The notes below the pieces were generated by a model. It was not told the DNA's origin. It worked only from the letters and a program-made list of their open reading frames with translations, and ran no database searches. Position numbers and translations under genes: made by a program. A stretch of 43,163 bases of DNA from Polaromonas sp. UBA5171 (lineage in GTDB: Bacteria; Pseudomonadota; Gammaproteobacteria; Burkholderiales; Burkholderiaceae_C): contig DHWX01000122.1 in the NCBI GenBank assembly GCA_002413395.1, positions 1 through 43,163 on the forward strand. Direction: 5' to 3'. Below, one piece after another: positions 6,954-15,713 of this stretch; position 1 is the first letter of the stretch, and every line of letters begins with the position of its first letter.

Positions 6954-7777
6954 TGGCGAAATTTCCAGTTGGCTAGCCCCAAGGGCAGGGTGATCCAGGC
7001 GAGCATGACCGCTCCGAGTAGCCCCGGGCTGGCGAGCCGCTCGGGGAAGACCGTGGCCAAGCCGTAAAGGGTTCGAACCTCTTCAAGCCCAAAGATATTG
7101 AGGATGCGAAAGACGTCAGCCGGGTTGAGCAACAGCAGATAGGGGAAGGCATCGGTGGCGACCGCACCGCCACTGACGACCAGCGCGCCCAGCAAGATCA
7201 GGTCGTAGACCAGGACGAAGAAAAACCACAGGGCAATGGCGCCGCCGCTGGCCCGGGTACGGTCCGCCGCGAAGACCGAAACCATGACCGCCAGGCTGAG
7301 GAAGGCCAGGCCAAGCAGCACCGAACTCAGCATGAAGCCGGCGTAGTGATACCAGGCAGAGGGCGGCAGCTTGAACCCGAGCAGCAGACCGACCAAGCCG
7401 AAGCCAATCACGGTGGAACAGGCCAAGGCTGCAGACAGGCCGAGGAACTTGCCCAGCAGCAGTTCGAGGCGCGTGATCGGCATCGACAGCAGCAGGTCCA
7501 GAGAGCCTCGCTCCCGCTCGCCAACGATGGCGTCAAAGCCCAGGATCAGTGCGATCAGCGGGATCAGGTAGATGACCAGGCTGACCAGGCTGGCAATGGT
7601 GACTTCGATACTGCTGAAGCCGACGGCCCCCTGCTGCGCAGAGCCAAAATAGGCGATGACCAAAGCGAAAGCGGTAAAGACGGTGGTCACCGCGAGCACC
7701 CAGCGGTTGCGGATGCGCTCGCGGAATTCTTTGGCAGCGATGATGCCGATCTGTTTTGGTTCGATTGCGAAAGTCAT
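6950..7777 (-). CDS. nosY: NosY ABC transporter permease
   Basis: Integral membrane protein of 275 residues with about six transmembrane segments. It is the permease of the NosDFY complex, which supports CuZ cluster assembly of N2O reductase in the periplasm. The cytoplasmic motif VGERERGSLDLLLSMPITR is typical of this ABC-2 permease type. The ATG at 7777 is preferred over upstream non-ATG codons because GAG lies about eight bases upstream and the conserved start (PKQIGIIAAKEFRERIRNRW) follows directly. The gap to nosF is seven bases, and the stop overlaps nosL by ATGA. Confidence 0.92.
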   Translation of the reverse strand: MTFAIEPKQIGIIAAKEFRERIRNRWVLAVTTVFTAFALVIAYFGSAQQGAVGFSSIEVTIASLVSLVIYLIPLIALILGFDAIVGERERGSLDLLLSMPITRLELLLGKFLGLSAALACSTVIGFGLVGLLLGFKLPPSAWYHYAGFMLSSVLLGLAFLSLAVMVSVFAADRTRASGGAIALWFFFVLVYDLILLGALVVSGGAVATDAFPYLLLLNPADVFRILNIFGLEEVRTLYGLATVFPERLASPGLLGAVMLAWITLPLGLANWKFRQ

Positions 7778-7784
7778 GATGTTC

Positions 7785-8696
7785 TCATTCTGAATAGCCG
7801 AGAAACACGTCCTCAAGAGACGGCTCGCGGATGTGCAAATCGGTTATCCGGCCATCGAGCGCTGCCAGGGCCTGGAGAACCGGCATTTTGGCTTCGCGCT
7901 GGCAATGTACCGTGACCCGCTCGCCGTCTTCGCTGAGCTCGGCACCCTCCAGTGTGTTGACAATCCGCCGCAATTCGATTTCCGCGCCCGGCGCGAGCCG
8001 CAGTTCGAACCGCAGGGGCAGCGCCATCTTCTCCCGTAATGACTGGACGGTGCCGATGGCTTGAATCTTGCCGGTCTTCATGATGGCGAGACGGTCGACC
8101 CGTTCCTGGATTTCCGACAGAATGTGGGAGGTCAGGATGATGGTCGCCCCCTCGCTCCTCATCTCCCGCAGGATGCGATAGAACTCGCGAATACCTTCAG
8201 GATCAAGCCCCGTGGTCGGCTCATCGAGGAACAGCAGTTTGGGCTTGCCGAGCAGGGCCTGCGCGAAGCCCAGGCGCTGGCGCATGCCCTTCGAGTAGCC
8301 CTTGACGCGCCGGTTGGCTGCAGCGGTGAGACCGACCCGCTCCAGCAGCGGAGCACATTCGCCCAGGTCAACCCCTTTCAGGCGGGCGAAGAAGGCGAGG
8401 GTCTCCAGGCCGCTGAGATTGTCGTAGAAGACGACGTTCTCGGGCAGGTAGCCGAGGTGGCGGCGCACGCGGCGGAATTCCTCGCCGCGAACCGGCGCGC
8501 CGTCAATCCGGATCTCGCCCGAGGTGGCCGGGATCAAGCCCAACATCATCTTGAACAAGGTGCTTTTGCCAGCACCGTTGTGCCCGATCAGGCCAAACAC
8601 TTCGCCGGCCTCGACCGCAAGGTCCACGCAGTCCACCGCCTGGATCAAGCCGTAGTGCTTGGTGATCTGGTGGACTTCAATTACTTTGTTTGCCAA
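7785..8696 (-). CDS. nosF: NosF ABC transporter ATPase
   Basis: ATP-binding subunit of the NosDFY transporter, 303 residues. It has Walker A GHNGAGKST (38-46 region), the signature YSKGMRQ (134-140) and Walker B LLFLDEP (154-160), then a C-terminal domain of about 100 residues. It powers transfer of a sulfur species thought to be needed for the NosZ CuZ site. The apparent start is TTG at 8696, inside the last codons of nosD, with GGAG about eight bases upstream. The 20-base overlap with nosD implies translational coupling. Confidence 0.93.
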   Translation of the reverse strand: MANKVIEVHQITKHYGLIQAVDCVDLAVEAGEVFGLIGHNGAGKSTLFKMMLGLIPATSGEIRIDGAPVRGEEFRRVRRHLGYLPENVVFYDNLSGLETLAFFARLKGVDLGECAPLLERVGLTAAANRRVKGYSKGMRQRLGFAQALLGKPKLLFLDEPTTGLDPEGIREFYRILREMRSEGATIILTSHILSEIQERVDRLAIMKTGKIQAIGTVQSLREKMALPLRFELRLAPGAEIELRRIVNTLEGAELSEDGERVTVHCQREAKMPVLQALAALDGRITDLHIREPSLEDVFLGYSE

Positions 8697-9978
8697 TCCA
8701 TTGACTCCAGTTGCTGTGGGTGGGTTGCATGTGCGGCTTGCCGTCGACGATGCTGGGAGAACGCAGCAGGGGAAACTGTTGCGCGATCAGCCGCAGGGTT
8801 TGAATGGCCGGGCTGTTGAGCAGGAGTTTGACCATCGGCAGGCGCCAAACCAGGCGGTCCACCACGTCGTTGGCTTCGTAGGGCACATCGCCGATGCCGT
8901 TGCCATCGCGGTCCCAGCCGACGTAGTTGCTCCAGTAGTTGCCGGTCTTCACGCCCCAAGGAACATCCTTCGCTGCGACGTAACGCACCTGTTCCCGGTT
9001 GCGGATGAAATCGTTGTTTTCGACCTCGTTGTGAATCGAGCCGGCCCACACATGCGCACCGACATCGTTGTCAACAATCAGATTGTTGCGCAGTGTGTTG
9101 TATTCAGCGTCATAGATAAAAAAACCGCGGCGGTTGCCCGCGACCACGTTGCCCTCGATGACCGAATCCTGAATCGTGCGCAGCATGATGCCGACATCTG
9201 AATTGCCCCAGGTCCGATTGTTGCGCACGATCAGGTTGCGCGTCATCATGAGCGCCAGACCGTCTCGGTTGTGATAGGACTCGTTGTTCTCCCAAGTGTT
9301 GTAGTGGGAGTTCATGTAGTGGGTGCCGTAGCGTACGTCGTGAATCTTGTTGCCACGGAAAATCGCGTGATAGGAAACATCGACGTAGATACCATCGCGA
9401 GCGAAGCTGATTTCGTTGCCGACGATCTGGGCACCGGTGGTGTTGTAAAGCTGAATGCCATTGCCACGCTGGGCCGATGCGTAGTCACGCTTGCCGGTGA
9501 TCCGGTTGCCGATGACCTGGACGTCCTTGACCCCCTCGATCCAAAGTCCAAACAAACTGTAGGCGATATCGCAATGCTTGATGGCCGCACGGTCGGCACC
9601 GGGCTGGATGTAGATGCCCGCATTTTGGTCGGTCAGATTGTCGCCGCTGTCCGTGACGATCAGCCCCTCGACGGTAACGTCGGGCGAAACGATGCGGATC
9701 GTGTCGCCCGCGAGGCCACCGCTGATGGTCGGTCGGTCAATGCCGACAAGCTTCAGGGGCTTGTCGATGCGCAGGTTGTCCTGGTAGCGAGCGCGCTCAA
9801 TCGCCACCGTATCACCGGACTTGGCGCGCGCCACTGCCGCCGAGATGGAATCGCCCGGATGGACCCGGATCTCTGCGCCCGCTGCGACGCCCGCGACCAG
9901 CAGCGAAGCGACGAGCAGCGCCGTGGTGCGCACCGCCAGGGCCAGCCTTGCAGACGACCCGCGCTTCAGTGCACGCAT
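8677..9978 (-). CDS. nosD: NosD periplasmic copper-site assembly protein
   Basis: Periplasmic protein of 433 residues with an N-terminal signal peptide (LALAVRTTALLVASLLVAGVA) and a right-handed parallel beta-helix built of NosD/CASH repeats, visible as repeated asparagine-rich turns such as GNRITG, GNEISF, GNKIHD, ENNESY and RNNRTW. It docks on the NosFY transporter and hands its cargo to apo-NosZ. The C-terminal part (NYWSNYVGWDRDGNGIGD) is the usual conserved end of the family. AGGA lies seven bases before the ATG. A 71-bp gap separates it from nosZ. Confidence 0.93.
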   Translation of the reverse strand: MRALKRGSSARLALAVRTTALLVASLLVAGVAAGAEIRVHPGDSISAAVARAKSGDTVAIERARYQDNLRIDKPLKLVGIDRPTISGGLAGDTIRIVSPDVTVEGLIVTDSGDNLTDQNAGIYIQPGADRAAIKHCDIAYSLFGLWIEGVKDVQVIGNRITGKRDYASAQRGNGIQLYNTTGAQIVGNEISFARDGIYVDVSYHAIFRGNKIHDVRYGTHYMNSHYNTWENNESYHNRDGLALMMTRNLIVRNNRTWGNSDVGIMLRTIQDSVIEGNVVAGNRRGFFIYDAEYNTLRNNLIVDNDVGAHVWAGSIHNEVENNDFIRNREQVRYVAAKDVPWGVKTGNYWSNYVGWDRDGNGIGDVPYEANDVVDRLVWRLPMVKLLLNSPAIQTLRLIAQQFPLLRSPSIVDGKPHMQPTHSNWSQWIGKQSN

Positions 9979-10049
9979 TTCAGTCCTATGGGGTCATACA
10001 GCGTGTGCGGCACCCCAGGACTCTGCGCCAAGCGCTGTGCCGCCGTCAC

Positions 10050-12002
10050 TCAGGCTTCCACCAGCATGCGCGAGCGCATTTCGAGATGCAGCGCGTGGCA
10101 GAAGTTGGTGCAGTAGCACCAATAAACCCCCGGTTTGTCAGCTTTGAAGGTCACCGACTTGGTTTCCTGGGGGTTGACGATAAAGTTGATGTTGTAGAGC
10201 GGGATGGCAAAGCCGTGGGTCAAATCCTCGACCTTGTCCAGGTTGGTAAGGATGATGGTTACCTCGTCGCCCTTTTTGACCGTCCACTCGCGCAGTCCGA
10301 AGGCGGGTGCCTGGGATGTCAGGTAGATCGTCACTTTCTTGCCCTTGCGCTCGACACGACAGTCCTTGGCATCCTTGACCGCGTTGGGGAACTCGTTGAT
10401 GTCATAGACCTGCCGGGTCCTGATCAGCTCGCGTGGAATGATGATGGAGTCATGCGGCTCGGAGTAAACCGAATGGTCGGCCACCAGCTTCATCTTGTCG
10501 CCGCTGATGTCAATCAGTTGCGCGGTTTCCGGGTGCAGCGGTCCAACCGGCAGGAATCGGTCCTTGGAGAACTTGTTGTCAGACAGGAAGAACTTGCCGT
10601 CGGCGTTCTTGGTCTCGCCCATGGACGTAAATCCGTGGCCTGGCTGGTATTGGACGTCGATGCGGTCCACCACCGGCTTCGCCGTCTTGTCACCCTTGAA
10701 GGATTTGATGGCGGCGTCGACATTCCACTTGACGATCTGGCTGTCGAGGAAGAGCGTCGTATACGCATTGCCCTTGTTATCGAAAGCGGTGTGCAGTGGG
10801 CCGAGGCCAATTTCAGGTTCGGCGACCACGGTGTCGCGGGGTTCCTTGAGTTCACCGTCGAACCATTTCAATACCAAAGCATGTTCTATCAGGGTAGCCG
10901 TTGGCGATAGCTTGCCGGAGCAGGCGAAGTACTTGCCGTCCGGACTGGCGTTGACGCCGTGGGGGTTCTTCGGCACCGGCACGTAGCAGGTGAGCGCGGT
11001 CTTCGGATCTGCGTTGGCGGATTTGGTGCCATCCACCACCGGGACCTTGGATTTGCCGATGAGAAATGTCTTGCCGGCCTTGACTGCTGCTTCAATGCGG
11101 GCAATGTTGAAGAAGATGCAGGAGTCGCGCTCGAGCGACATCATGTCCTCATAATGGACGCCGCCTTCCATGTTGTATTGATTTGAGCAGGCCAGCTTGC
11201 CGTCGTAGGAGGTGGCCACCAAGTCCATGTTGCCGTCTATCTTGACCTGCCAGCGCGGCTCCAAGGATTCCGAATCGACACAGGTGAACAGACAGAAATA
11301 TTTTTTCGGGTCGTTGAGGTCGCGGCCGTCGTTGGGCTGGGGAATGTGGAACTCGTTGCCACAAAAAACGCGGGTCGTGTAGTTGATTTTTTCGTCAACT
11401 GGATCGCGCTTGTCGGGGAAAATGCCATGGAATCCCTGAACGTTTGGCAGTTCAGTGATCTTGTCACACTCCATCGTATCGAGCCGGACGCGCGCGATGC
11501 GACCATGGATTTTGTCATTAACGAAAAGGTATTTGCCGTTGTAGGTGCCATCGGTATAGGACGGATGCACATGGTGGGTATCGCCGGTGAAGTACTTCAG
11601 GCTGCCATCCGCATTGGTGCCCATGATCTTCTTCGATTCGTTGGTGATACCCCATCCGACCAGGCAGTCGATGTTGAACACCGGAATGCGCTTGAACTCG
11701 CGGCCCGAGGGCAGACCATAGATCCGAACCTCGCCCGAGTGGCCACCGGAAGAAAATGAGTAATAAGTATCGAGTTGACCGGGATGTACTTCGTAGGCTG
11801 AGTAATCGACCGCGCCAGTCTTGGACGCCTCAGGGGCCGCCACTGCTGGGCCGCCGGTCGCAGCCGGACCGGATGACTTATTGCAGGCAACCAGACCCAG
11901 CGACATGCCGGCACCGGCAAGACTGGCAACCGCGGTCTTGTTGAGGAAATTGCGGCGACCCAGATCCTTGGGGATCGCGATTTCATTTTTGGGACTGTTC
12001 AT
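10050..12002 (-). CDS. nosZ: Nitrous-oxide reductase, Tat-exported (clade I)
   Basis: Reduces N2O to N2 in the periplasm; the terminal enzyme of denitrification; 650 residues. The N-terminus carries a twin-arginine signal (RRNFLNK, 16-22), which places it in clade I. The seven-bladed propeller region holds histidine motifs expected for the CuZ centre (DTHHVHPSY and KIHGRIARV). The C-terminal cupredoxin domain has the CuA motif: Cys631, Cys635, His639 and Met642 in CYCTNFCHALHLEM. The position that is Trp in Paracoccus NosZ is Asn here; it contributes only a backbone ligand, so activity should be kept. AAGGAA is about 11 bases upstream of the ATG. nosR lies 53 bp upstream. Confidence 0.96.
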   Translation of the reverse strand: MNSPKNEIAIPKDLGRRNFLNKTAVASLAGAGMSLGLVACNKSSGPAATGGPAVAAPEASKTGAVDYSAYEVHPGQLDTYYSFSSGGHSGEVRIYGLPSGREFKRIPVFNIDCLVGWGITNESKKIMGTNADGSLKYFTGDTHHVHPSYTDGTYNGKYLFVNDKIHGRIARVRLDTMECDKITELPNVQGFHGIFPDKRDPVDEKINYTTRVFCGNEFHIPQPNDGRDLNDPKKYFCLFTCVDSESLEPRWQVKIDGNMDLVATSYDGKLACSNQYNMEGGVHYEDMMSLERDSCIFFNIARIEAAVKAGKTFLIGKSKVPVVDGTKSANADPKTALTCYVPVPKNPHGVNASPDGKYFACSGKLSPTATLIEHALVLKWFDGELKEPRDTVVAEPEIGLGPLHTAFDNKGNAYTTLFLDSQIVKWNVDAAIKSFKGDKTAKPVVDRIDVQYQPGHGFTSMGETKNADGKFFLSDNKFSKDRFLPVGPLHPETAQLIDISGDKMKLVADHSVYSEPHDSIIIPRELIRTRQVYDINEFPNAVKDAKDCRVERKGKKVTIYLTSQAPAFGLREWTVKKGDEVTIILTNLDKVEDLTHGFAIPLYNINFIVNPQETKSVTFKADKPGVYWCYCTNFCHALHLEMRSRMLVEA

Positions 12003-12055
12003 GGAGAAGTTTCCTTTCTTGGGTTGTAAGACAGTTCAAATTTTTTGACGTGAAT

Positions 12056-14749
12056 TCATACCAGTAGCAGCCCCACGGCTTTGAGGCTCAGAAACAACGC
12101 AGCACCAATGAGCAAGTTTTTGAAACCCACATAGCTCAACATGTCCATGACGCTGGCATAACGGTAATGGGCCTGCCACCAGGGGCCGTCCTTCACATAG
12201 CGGCGCCCCGACAGGCGAATCAAGACCTCGTAAACGCTCCAGCCGATCCACCAGCCAATGATGGCGCTGGCCGACAGGCGACCCGTGGCTGCCAGCACCC
12301 AAGCCACGGTGGCGGCCAGCGCCAGCGAAAAACCGGCGATCTGCAGCGCCCGTTGCGACGTCCAGCCCTCGGCGCTCCAGGGCCACAGATGGTCGACCAA
12401 TTCAAGCCAGAGTGCCCGCCCAAACCGGGCCTGTGTTTTGTGCGGCCGCGGCACCGGGTCGGTCGGCATGCGCGGGTCGGGGCCCTGACTGACCTTGGCA
12501 TCCATCGCAACAGCGTGGATCGGAATGAAATAGCCGTCGCGCCCAATTGGCGTGATCTCCAGTCCGTCTCGTTCCCGTCGCTTGCGTTCCTTGGCCAGTG
12601 GCGGGCAACCTTTCACATCGGTGTACAGCACCAGGCAATCGAGGCAATGCAGACATTCGCGATGGTCAATACGACCATCTGCGTCGATTGCCAGCGAGCC
12701 GCAACCAACAGCGCAGGCCTTGCAACTGTTGCAGTCCTGCTTGCGCGGCAGGCCGAACCAGCGGAAGGTGCTGGGCATGGCCAGCGCGGCGCCGAGCGGG
12801 CAGATGTATTTGCAGTAGGGACGCTCGATGAAGATCGACAGGCCCAGAATCGCAGCGACAAACAGGCCATAGGGCCAGGCGCGATGGCCGATGCCGACCA
12901 GGAATGTTGTCTTGAAGGGCTCGACCTCGGACAGCATTTCGGCCAGACCCAGCGAAAACAAAGACACCGTCAGCAGGCCGAAGAACACCGCGTACTTCAC
13001 CCACTTGAGCCGGTCATGCCAGACGCGCGGCAAATGGCCCTGAAAGCGCTTCAAGCCGATCAGGCCACCGAGCTTGAACAAAGCCTCGGACAGGGAGCCA
13101 AACGGGCACATCCAGCCGCAGAACAGGCCACGCCCGTATAGAAACACGGTGAGGATGATAAAAATCCAGAACAGGAAAATGAAGGGGTCGGAGAGAAAAA
13201 GAGACCAGGTCCAATGAAACAGCAGGGTGTGCAGCCAGGTCAGCACCTGGGTGATGGAAGGTTGCGCCATGACACCAAAGCCGACAAAGCCGATGCTCAG
13301 GGCCCAAGCGCTGTATTTAAAGGCATTCACCGGCCACTTGTTTTTGTGGGTTGCGCGGCGCGTGAGCTTTTCACGCAAGGCATAGACCACGGTGACCATG
13401 ATCAGCAACGCTGCGAACAGGGCAATCCCCACGGCGCGCGTTTTCCACACCTGCACCCAGGGGGCTTCGGCTTCTTCCACCACCGGCCGGCCGCCTTTCA
13501 ACAGTTCAGGTGCCAACCAGTATTTGGCATCGAAAGTGGCAAAGCTGCGTTTTCCGGTGGTGCGGTCCACACGGTTTCCCAAGAATGACAGCTTCCAGGG
13601 ATAGGCTGCGGAGAAGCTCTTGGGGCGGATGATGAAAATGGCGGATTCAGTAAAGGGCGGTGCCCCGTCTGCTGCAAGGCTATAGAGGTTGAGGTAGTCA
13701 GTGTCGCGGAAGGTGAAGGAATCCGCCCCCTGCTTGACTTGCACACGGTCGTAAATGCCGCCGCGCACAAAGCCTGAGCCCTTGAATGACTCGGCACCCG
13801 CTGTGCGAATGATGAAGATGGCGTGCTCGCCTTCCTTGAACTGCAAGTGCAGGTTGTTCCAGACGTTCTCCCCAAGCAGGCTGGCGCCGATGTCAGGATG
13901 GTTGAGGTCGCCAAACCACAGCTCAATAAAGGGCTCGCTGCCGCGCTCCATGCCCACTTGCTCGGGCTTGACGAGCAGACGCTGCACGCTTCCCTGCTTG
14001 ACCAGTTGCGCCCAGCTCAGGCGCTGGCCGCTCATCACAAAGCGTGCCGGGTTGCGTACCGTGGGCGCGAGGATGCCGACCTGGCGCGCGACGGCGGCGC
14101 CTGATGTCATCAGGACCTGGTTTTGCGTAATCACGGTGACAGTGGCGCCCGAGATCGCATCCACACCCAGCACGCCCTCATCGGGGTGCGACTGACCGAC
14201 CTCGATCTTGTCGGCGACCGACTTGCCGATGTATTGCTTGTTGAAGTTCAGCAGCGCCGATTCGGGAATGCCCAGCAGCAGGATGGGCTCGGAATGCTTG
14301 AGGACCTTCACGCCCACGAAGCGGCCATTCAGGTCCATGCCGATCAGCGTGACTACCGGCTTGCCCGAGTAGCCGGGCATGTCGGTGATGTCGGTGGACA
14401 GCATCACATAGCCCAGCAGTTCCTTCTTGCCGTTCTCATGCTTACCATGGGACTCTGTTTCGTCTTTCTTCTTGATCTTGGTGTCCTTCTTGTCGTCCCC
14501 GGTCTCGCCATAGGCCTCAACATAAGGTGGCTGGCCCATGCGTTCAGAAAAACTTTTGGCGCCCGGGAACACCTCGGTGCACGGGACCAGAGCACACAAA
14601 TCTTTGGTGGTATTCAATTCAGGCGGCAGTTCCGCGTTGTAGGAACCCGTGGCCGCGCGCGCGCTGCTCACGCCCATGGCAAGCACCATAAAAGCCGTGA
14701 CCAGGCAAAAGTTCATCCTAACCGCCAAACATTGGTATCGCGAATACAT
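12056..14749 (-). CDS. nosR: NosR, membrane flavo-iron-sulfur protein for N2O reduction
   Basis: Polytopic membrane protein of 897 residues that passes quinol electrons to NosZ. A signal peptide (MNFCLVTAFMVLAMG) is followed by a periplasmic FMN-binding domain with the covalent flavin threonine in SGAT (Thr about 203). Transmembrane segments and the CGWMCPFG and CKYICPLG motifs follow, then two ferredoxin-type clusters (CNSCKACAVGC and CLHCLDC). ATG 14749 is chosen because GAAGGAAGAG lies just upstream; the open frame runs further but shows nothing conserved. Unusual is a charged insert of about 25 residues (residues 83-110, e.g. KKDTKIKKKDETE) between QPPYVEAYGE and LLGYVMLST, where I would expect a short loop. 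The divergent apbE product probably attaches its FMN. Confidence 0.94.
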   Translation of the reverse strand: MYSRYQCLAVRMNFCLVTAFMVLAMGVSSARAATGSYNAELPPELNTTKDLCALVPCTEVFPGAKSFSERMGQPPYVEAYGETGDDKKDTKIKKKDETESHGKHENGKKELLGYVMLSTDITDMPGYSGKPVVTLIGMDLNGRFVGVKVLKHSEPILLLGIPESALLNFNKQYIGKSVADKIEVGQSHPDEGVLGVDAISGATVTVITQNQVLMTSGAAVARQVGILAPTVRNPARFVMSGQRLSWAQLVKQGSVQRLLVKPEQVGMERGSEPFIELWFGDLNHPDIGASLLGENVWNNLHLQFKEGEHAIFIIRTAGAESFKGSGFVRGGIYDRVQVKQGADSFTFRDTDYLNLYSLAADGAPPFTESAIFIIRPKSFSAAYPWKLSFLGNRVDRTTGKRSFATFDAKYWLAPELLKGGRPVVEEAEAPWVQVWKTRAVGIALFAALLIMVTVVYALREKLTRRATHKNKWPVNAFKYSAWALSIGFVGFGVMAQPSITQVLTWLHTLLFHWTWSLFLSDPFIFLFWIFIILTVFLYGRGLFCGWMCPFGSLSEALFKLGGLIGLKRFQGHLPRVWHDRLKWVKYAVFFGLLTVSLFSLGLAEMLSEVEPFKTTFLVGIGHRAWPYGLFVAAILGLSIFIERPYCKYICPLGAALAMPSTFRWFGLPRKQDCNSCKACAVGCGSLAIDADGRIDHRECLHCLDCLVLYTDVKGCPPLAKERKRRERDGLEITPIGRDGYFIPIHAVAMDAKVSQGPDPRMPTDPVPRPHKTQARFGRALWLELVDHLWPWSAEGWTSQRALQIAGFSLALAATVAWVLAATGRLSASAIIGWWIGWSVYEVLIRLSGRRYVKDGPWWQAHYRYASVMDMLSYVGFKNLLIGAALFLSLKAVGLLLV

Positions 14750-15328
14750 CACTCTTCCTTCTTGGCGAGTGCTGTCTGCTTGCAGTGCTCGCAGAGCGGA
14801 GTTGGAGACTAAGTCCGCTTGCTGCCAAGTCGTCAAACAGTCAAATCCGCGTTCCATAGTCATACGCTAGCGCATCTCAAGTACACCTCATGGTGCCGTG
14901 GAAGGGATTGAGCTCGCCGAGCTTCGGGTGATGGAAAATGCTGGCGGCGTGATCGCCCGCCGCAGTTGCCAACTGGTTTTTCGGGGTGCACGCCACCCAG
15001 ACTGGCCAGGGCAGTGGGATGGATAAACTTGCGCGAACCCATCACTAACGTGGTCTCGGGTGTCTTGGGTTGTTGGTTTTGACTCAAAATGAGAAGCTCG
15101 TTAAAAATGGCTGTCTTTTTTGTAAAAGATGCAGGCTACGTAAATAAATTGCTAGTGCCACGAATGTTGGATGAAAAGTGGCGCAACTTGTTTGATCTAT
15201 CTCAAGAGGCAGTAAAGTATTGATGGAACTATAATGTATCTTTAAAAAAGATGGTATTTAAGGCCTGCGACCGGCTGCCGTCAAATCAAGTGTTATCTAT
15301 GTTTAATCAATTTATGAGGAAAGACGCC
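14750..15328. other. nosR / cytochrome c divergent intergenic region
   Basis: This 579-bp region holds no gene I can support. A 75-codon TTG-initiated frame on the minus strand (14860-15087) has no homology I recognise and no ribosome site. Visible elements are a perfect palindrome TTTTGACTCAAAA (15077-15089) and an FNR/NNR-type box with a -10 element toward the cytochrome gene, listed separately. The AT-rich part is 15090-15330, so both divergent promoters are probably there. Confidence 0.6.
15192..15235 (+). promoter_or_regulatory. FNR/NNR-type promoter for the cytochrome c-apbE operon
   Basis: TTGATCTATCTCAA at 15192-15205 matches the FNR/DNR consensus TTGAT-N4-ATCAA at nine of ten positions. 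A perfect TATAAT lies at 15230-15235. If transcription starts near 15241, the box centre is about 42 bp upstream, the class II activator position. This predicts induction under low oxygen or nitric oxide. The box is near-symmetric and could also serve nosR on the other strand, but only a poor -10 is visible there. Confidence 0.65.
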
Positions 15329-15703
15329 ATGAAAAAACCCACACTGCTATTAGCCACGCTGAGCCTGGTGCTGCTGGCTGCTTGCGGGAAACAGGAGGCT
15401 GCCGCGCCTGCACCTGCCGCTGCACCTGCGGCAGCCCCCGTCGCTGAGAACACGGTAGGCAAGTCGGTGTTTGGCAAGACATGTTCCCTTTGCCATGCCG
15501 TCGGCGCCGCTGGTGCGCCTAAGGCGGGTGACAAGGCCGATTGGGGTCCGCGCATTGCCCAAGGCAACGAAGTTCTTTACAAACATGCGCTGGAAGGCTT
15601 CACTGGTGCCAAAGGTGCCATGCCGGCCCGTGGTGCTAACGCATCGCTTTCGGATGCTGAAGTCAAGGCAGCCGTTGATTACATGGTCTCTCTAGCGCGT
15701 TAA
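15329..15703 (+). CDS. Small c-type cytochrome lipoprotein
   Basis: Mono-heme cytochrome c of 124 residues. A lipoprotein signal (LSLVLLAAC, Cys19) is followed by an alanine/proline linker and a heme-binding CSLCH motif (52-56), with Met98 in the GAMPARG loop as the likely sixth ligand. This pattern is that of the c5-like cytochrome family. The ATG at 15329 has GAGGAAAG about eight bases upstream; the open frame starts earlier at 15251 but that part is not needed. Its place beside nosR behind an FNR-type promoter suggests that it carries electrons to NosZ, as small c-type cytochromes do in other denitrifiers. Direct partners are inferred. Confidence 0.87.
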   Translation: MKKPTLLLATLSLVLLAACGKQEAAAPAPAAAPAAAPVAENTVGKSVFGKTCSLCHAVGAAGAPKAGDKADWGPRIAQGNEVLYKHALEGFTGAKGAMPARGANASLSDAEVKAAVDYMVSLAR

Positions 15704-15713
15704 GGACCATGCC

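Noticed and set aside
14860..15087. 75-codon TTG-initiated frame upstream of nosR
   Set aside because: No ribosome site, no recognisable family and an arginine/histidine-rich random-looking tail.
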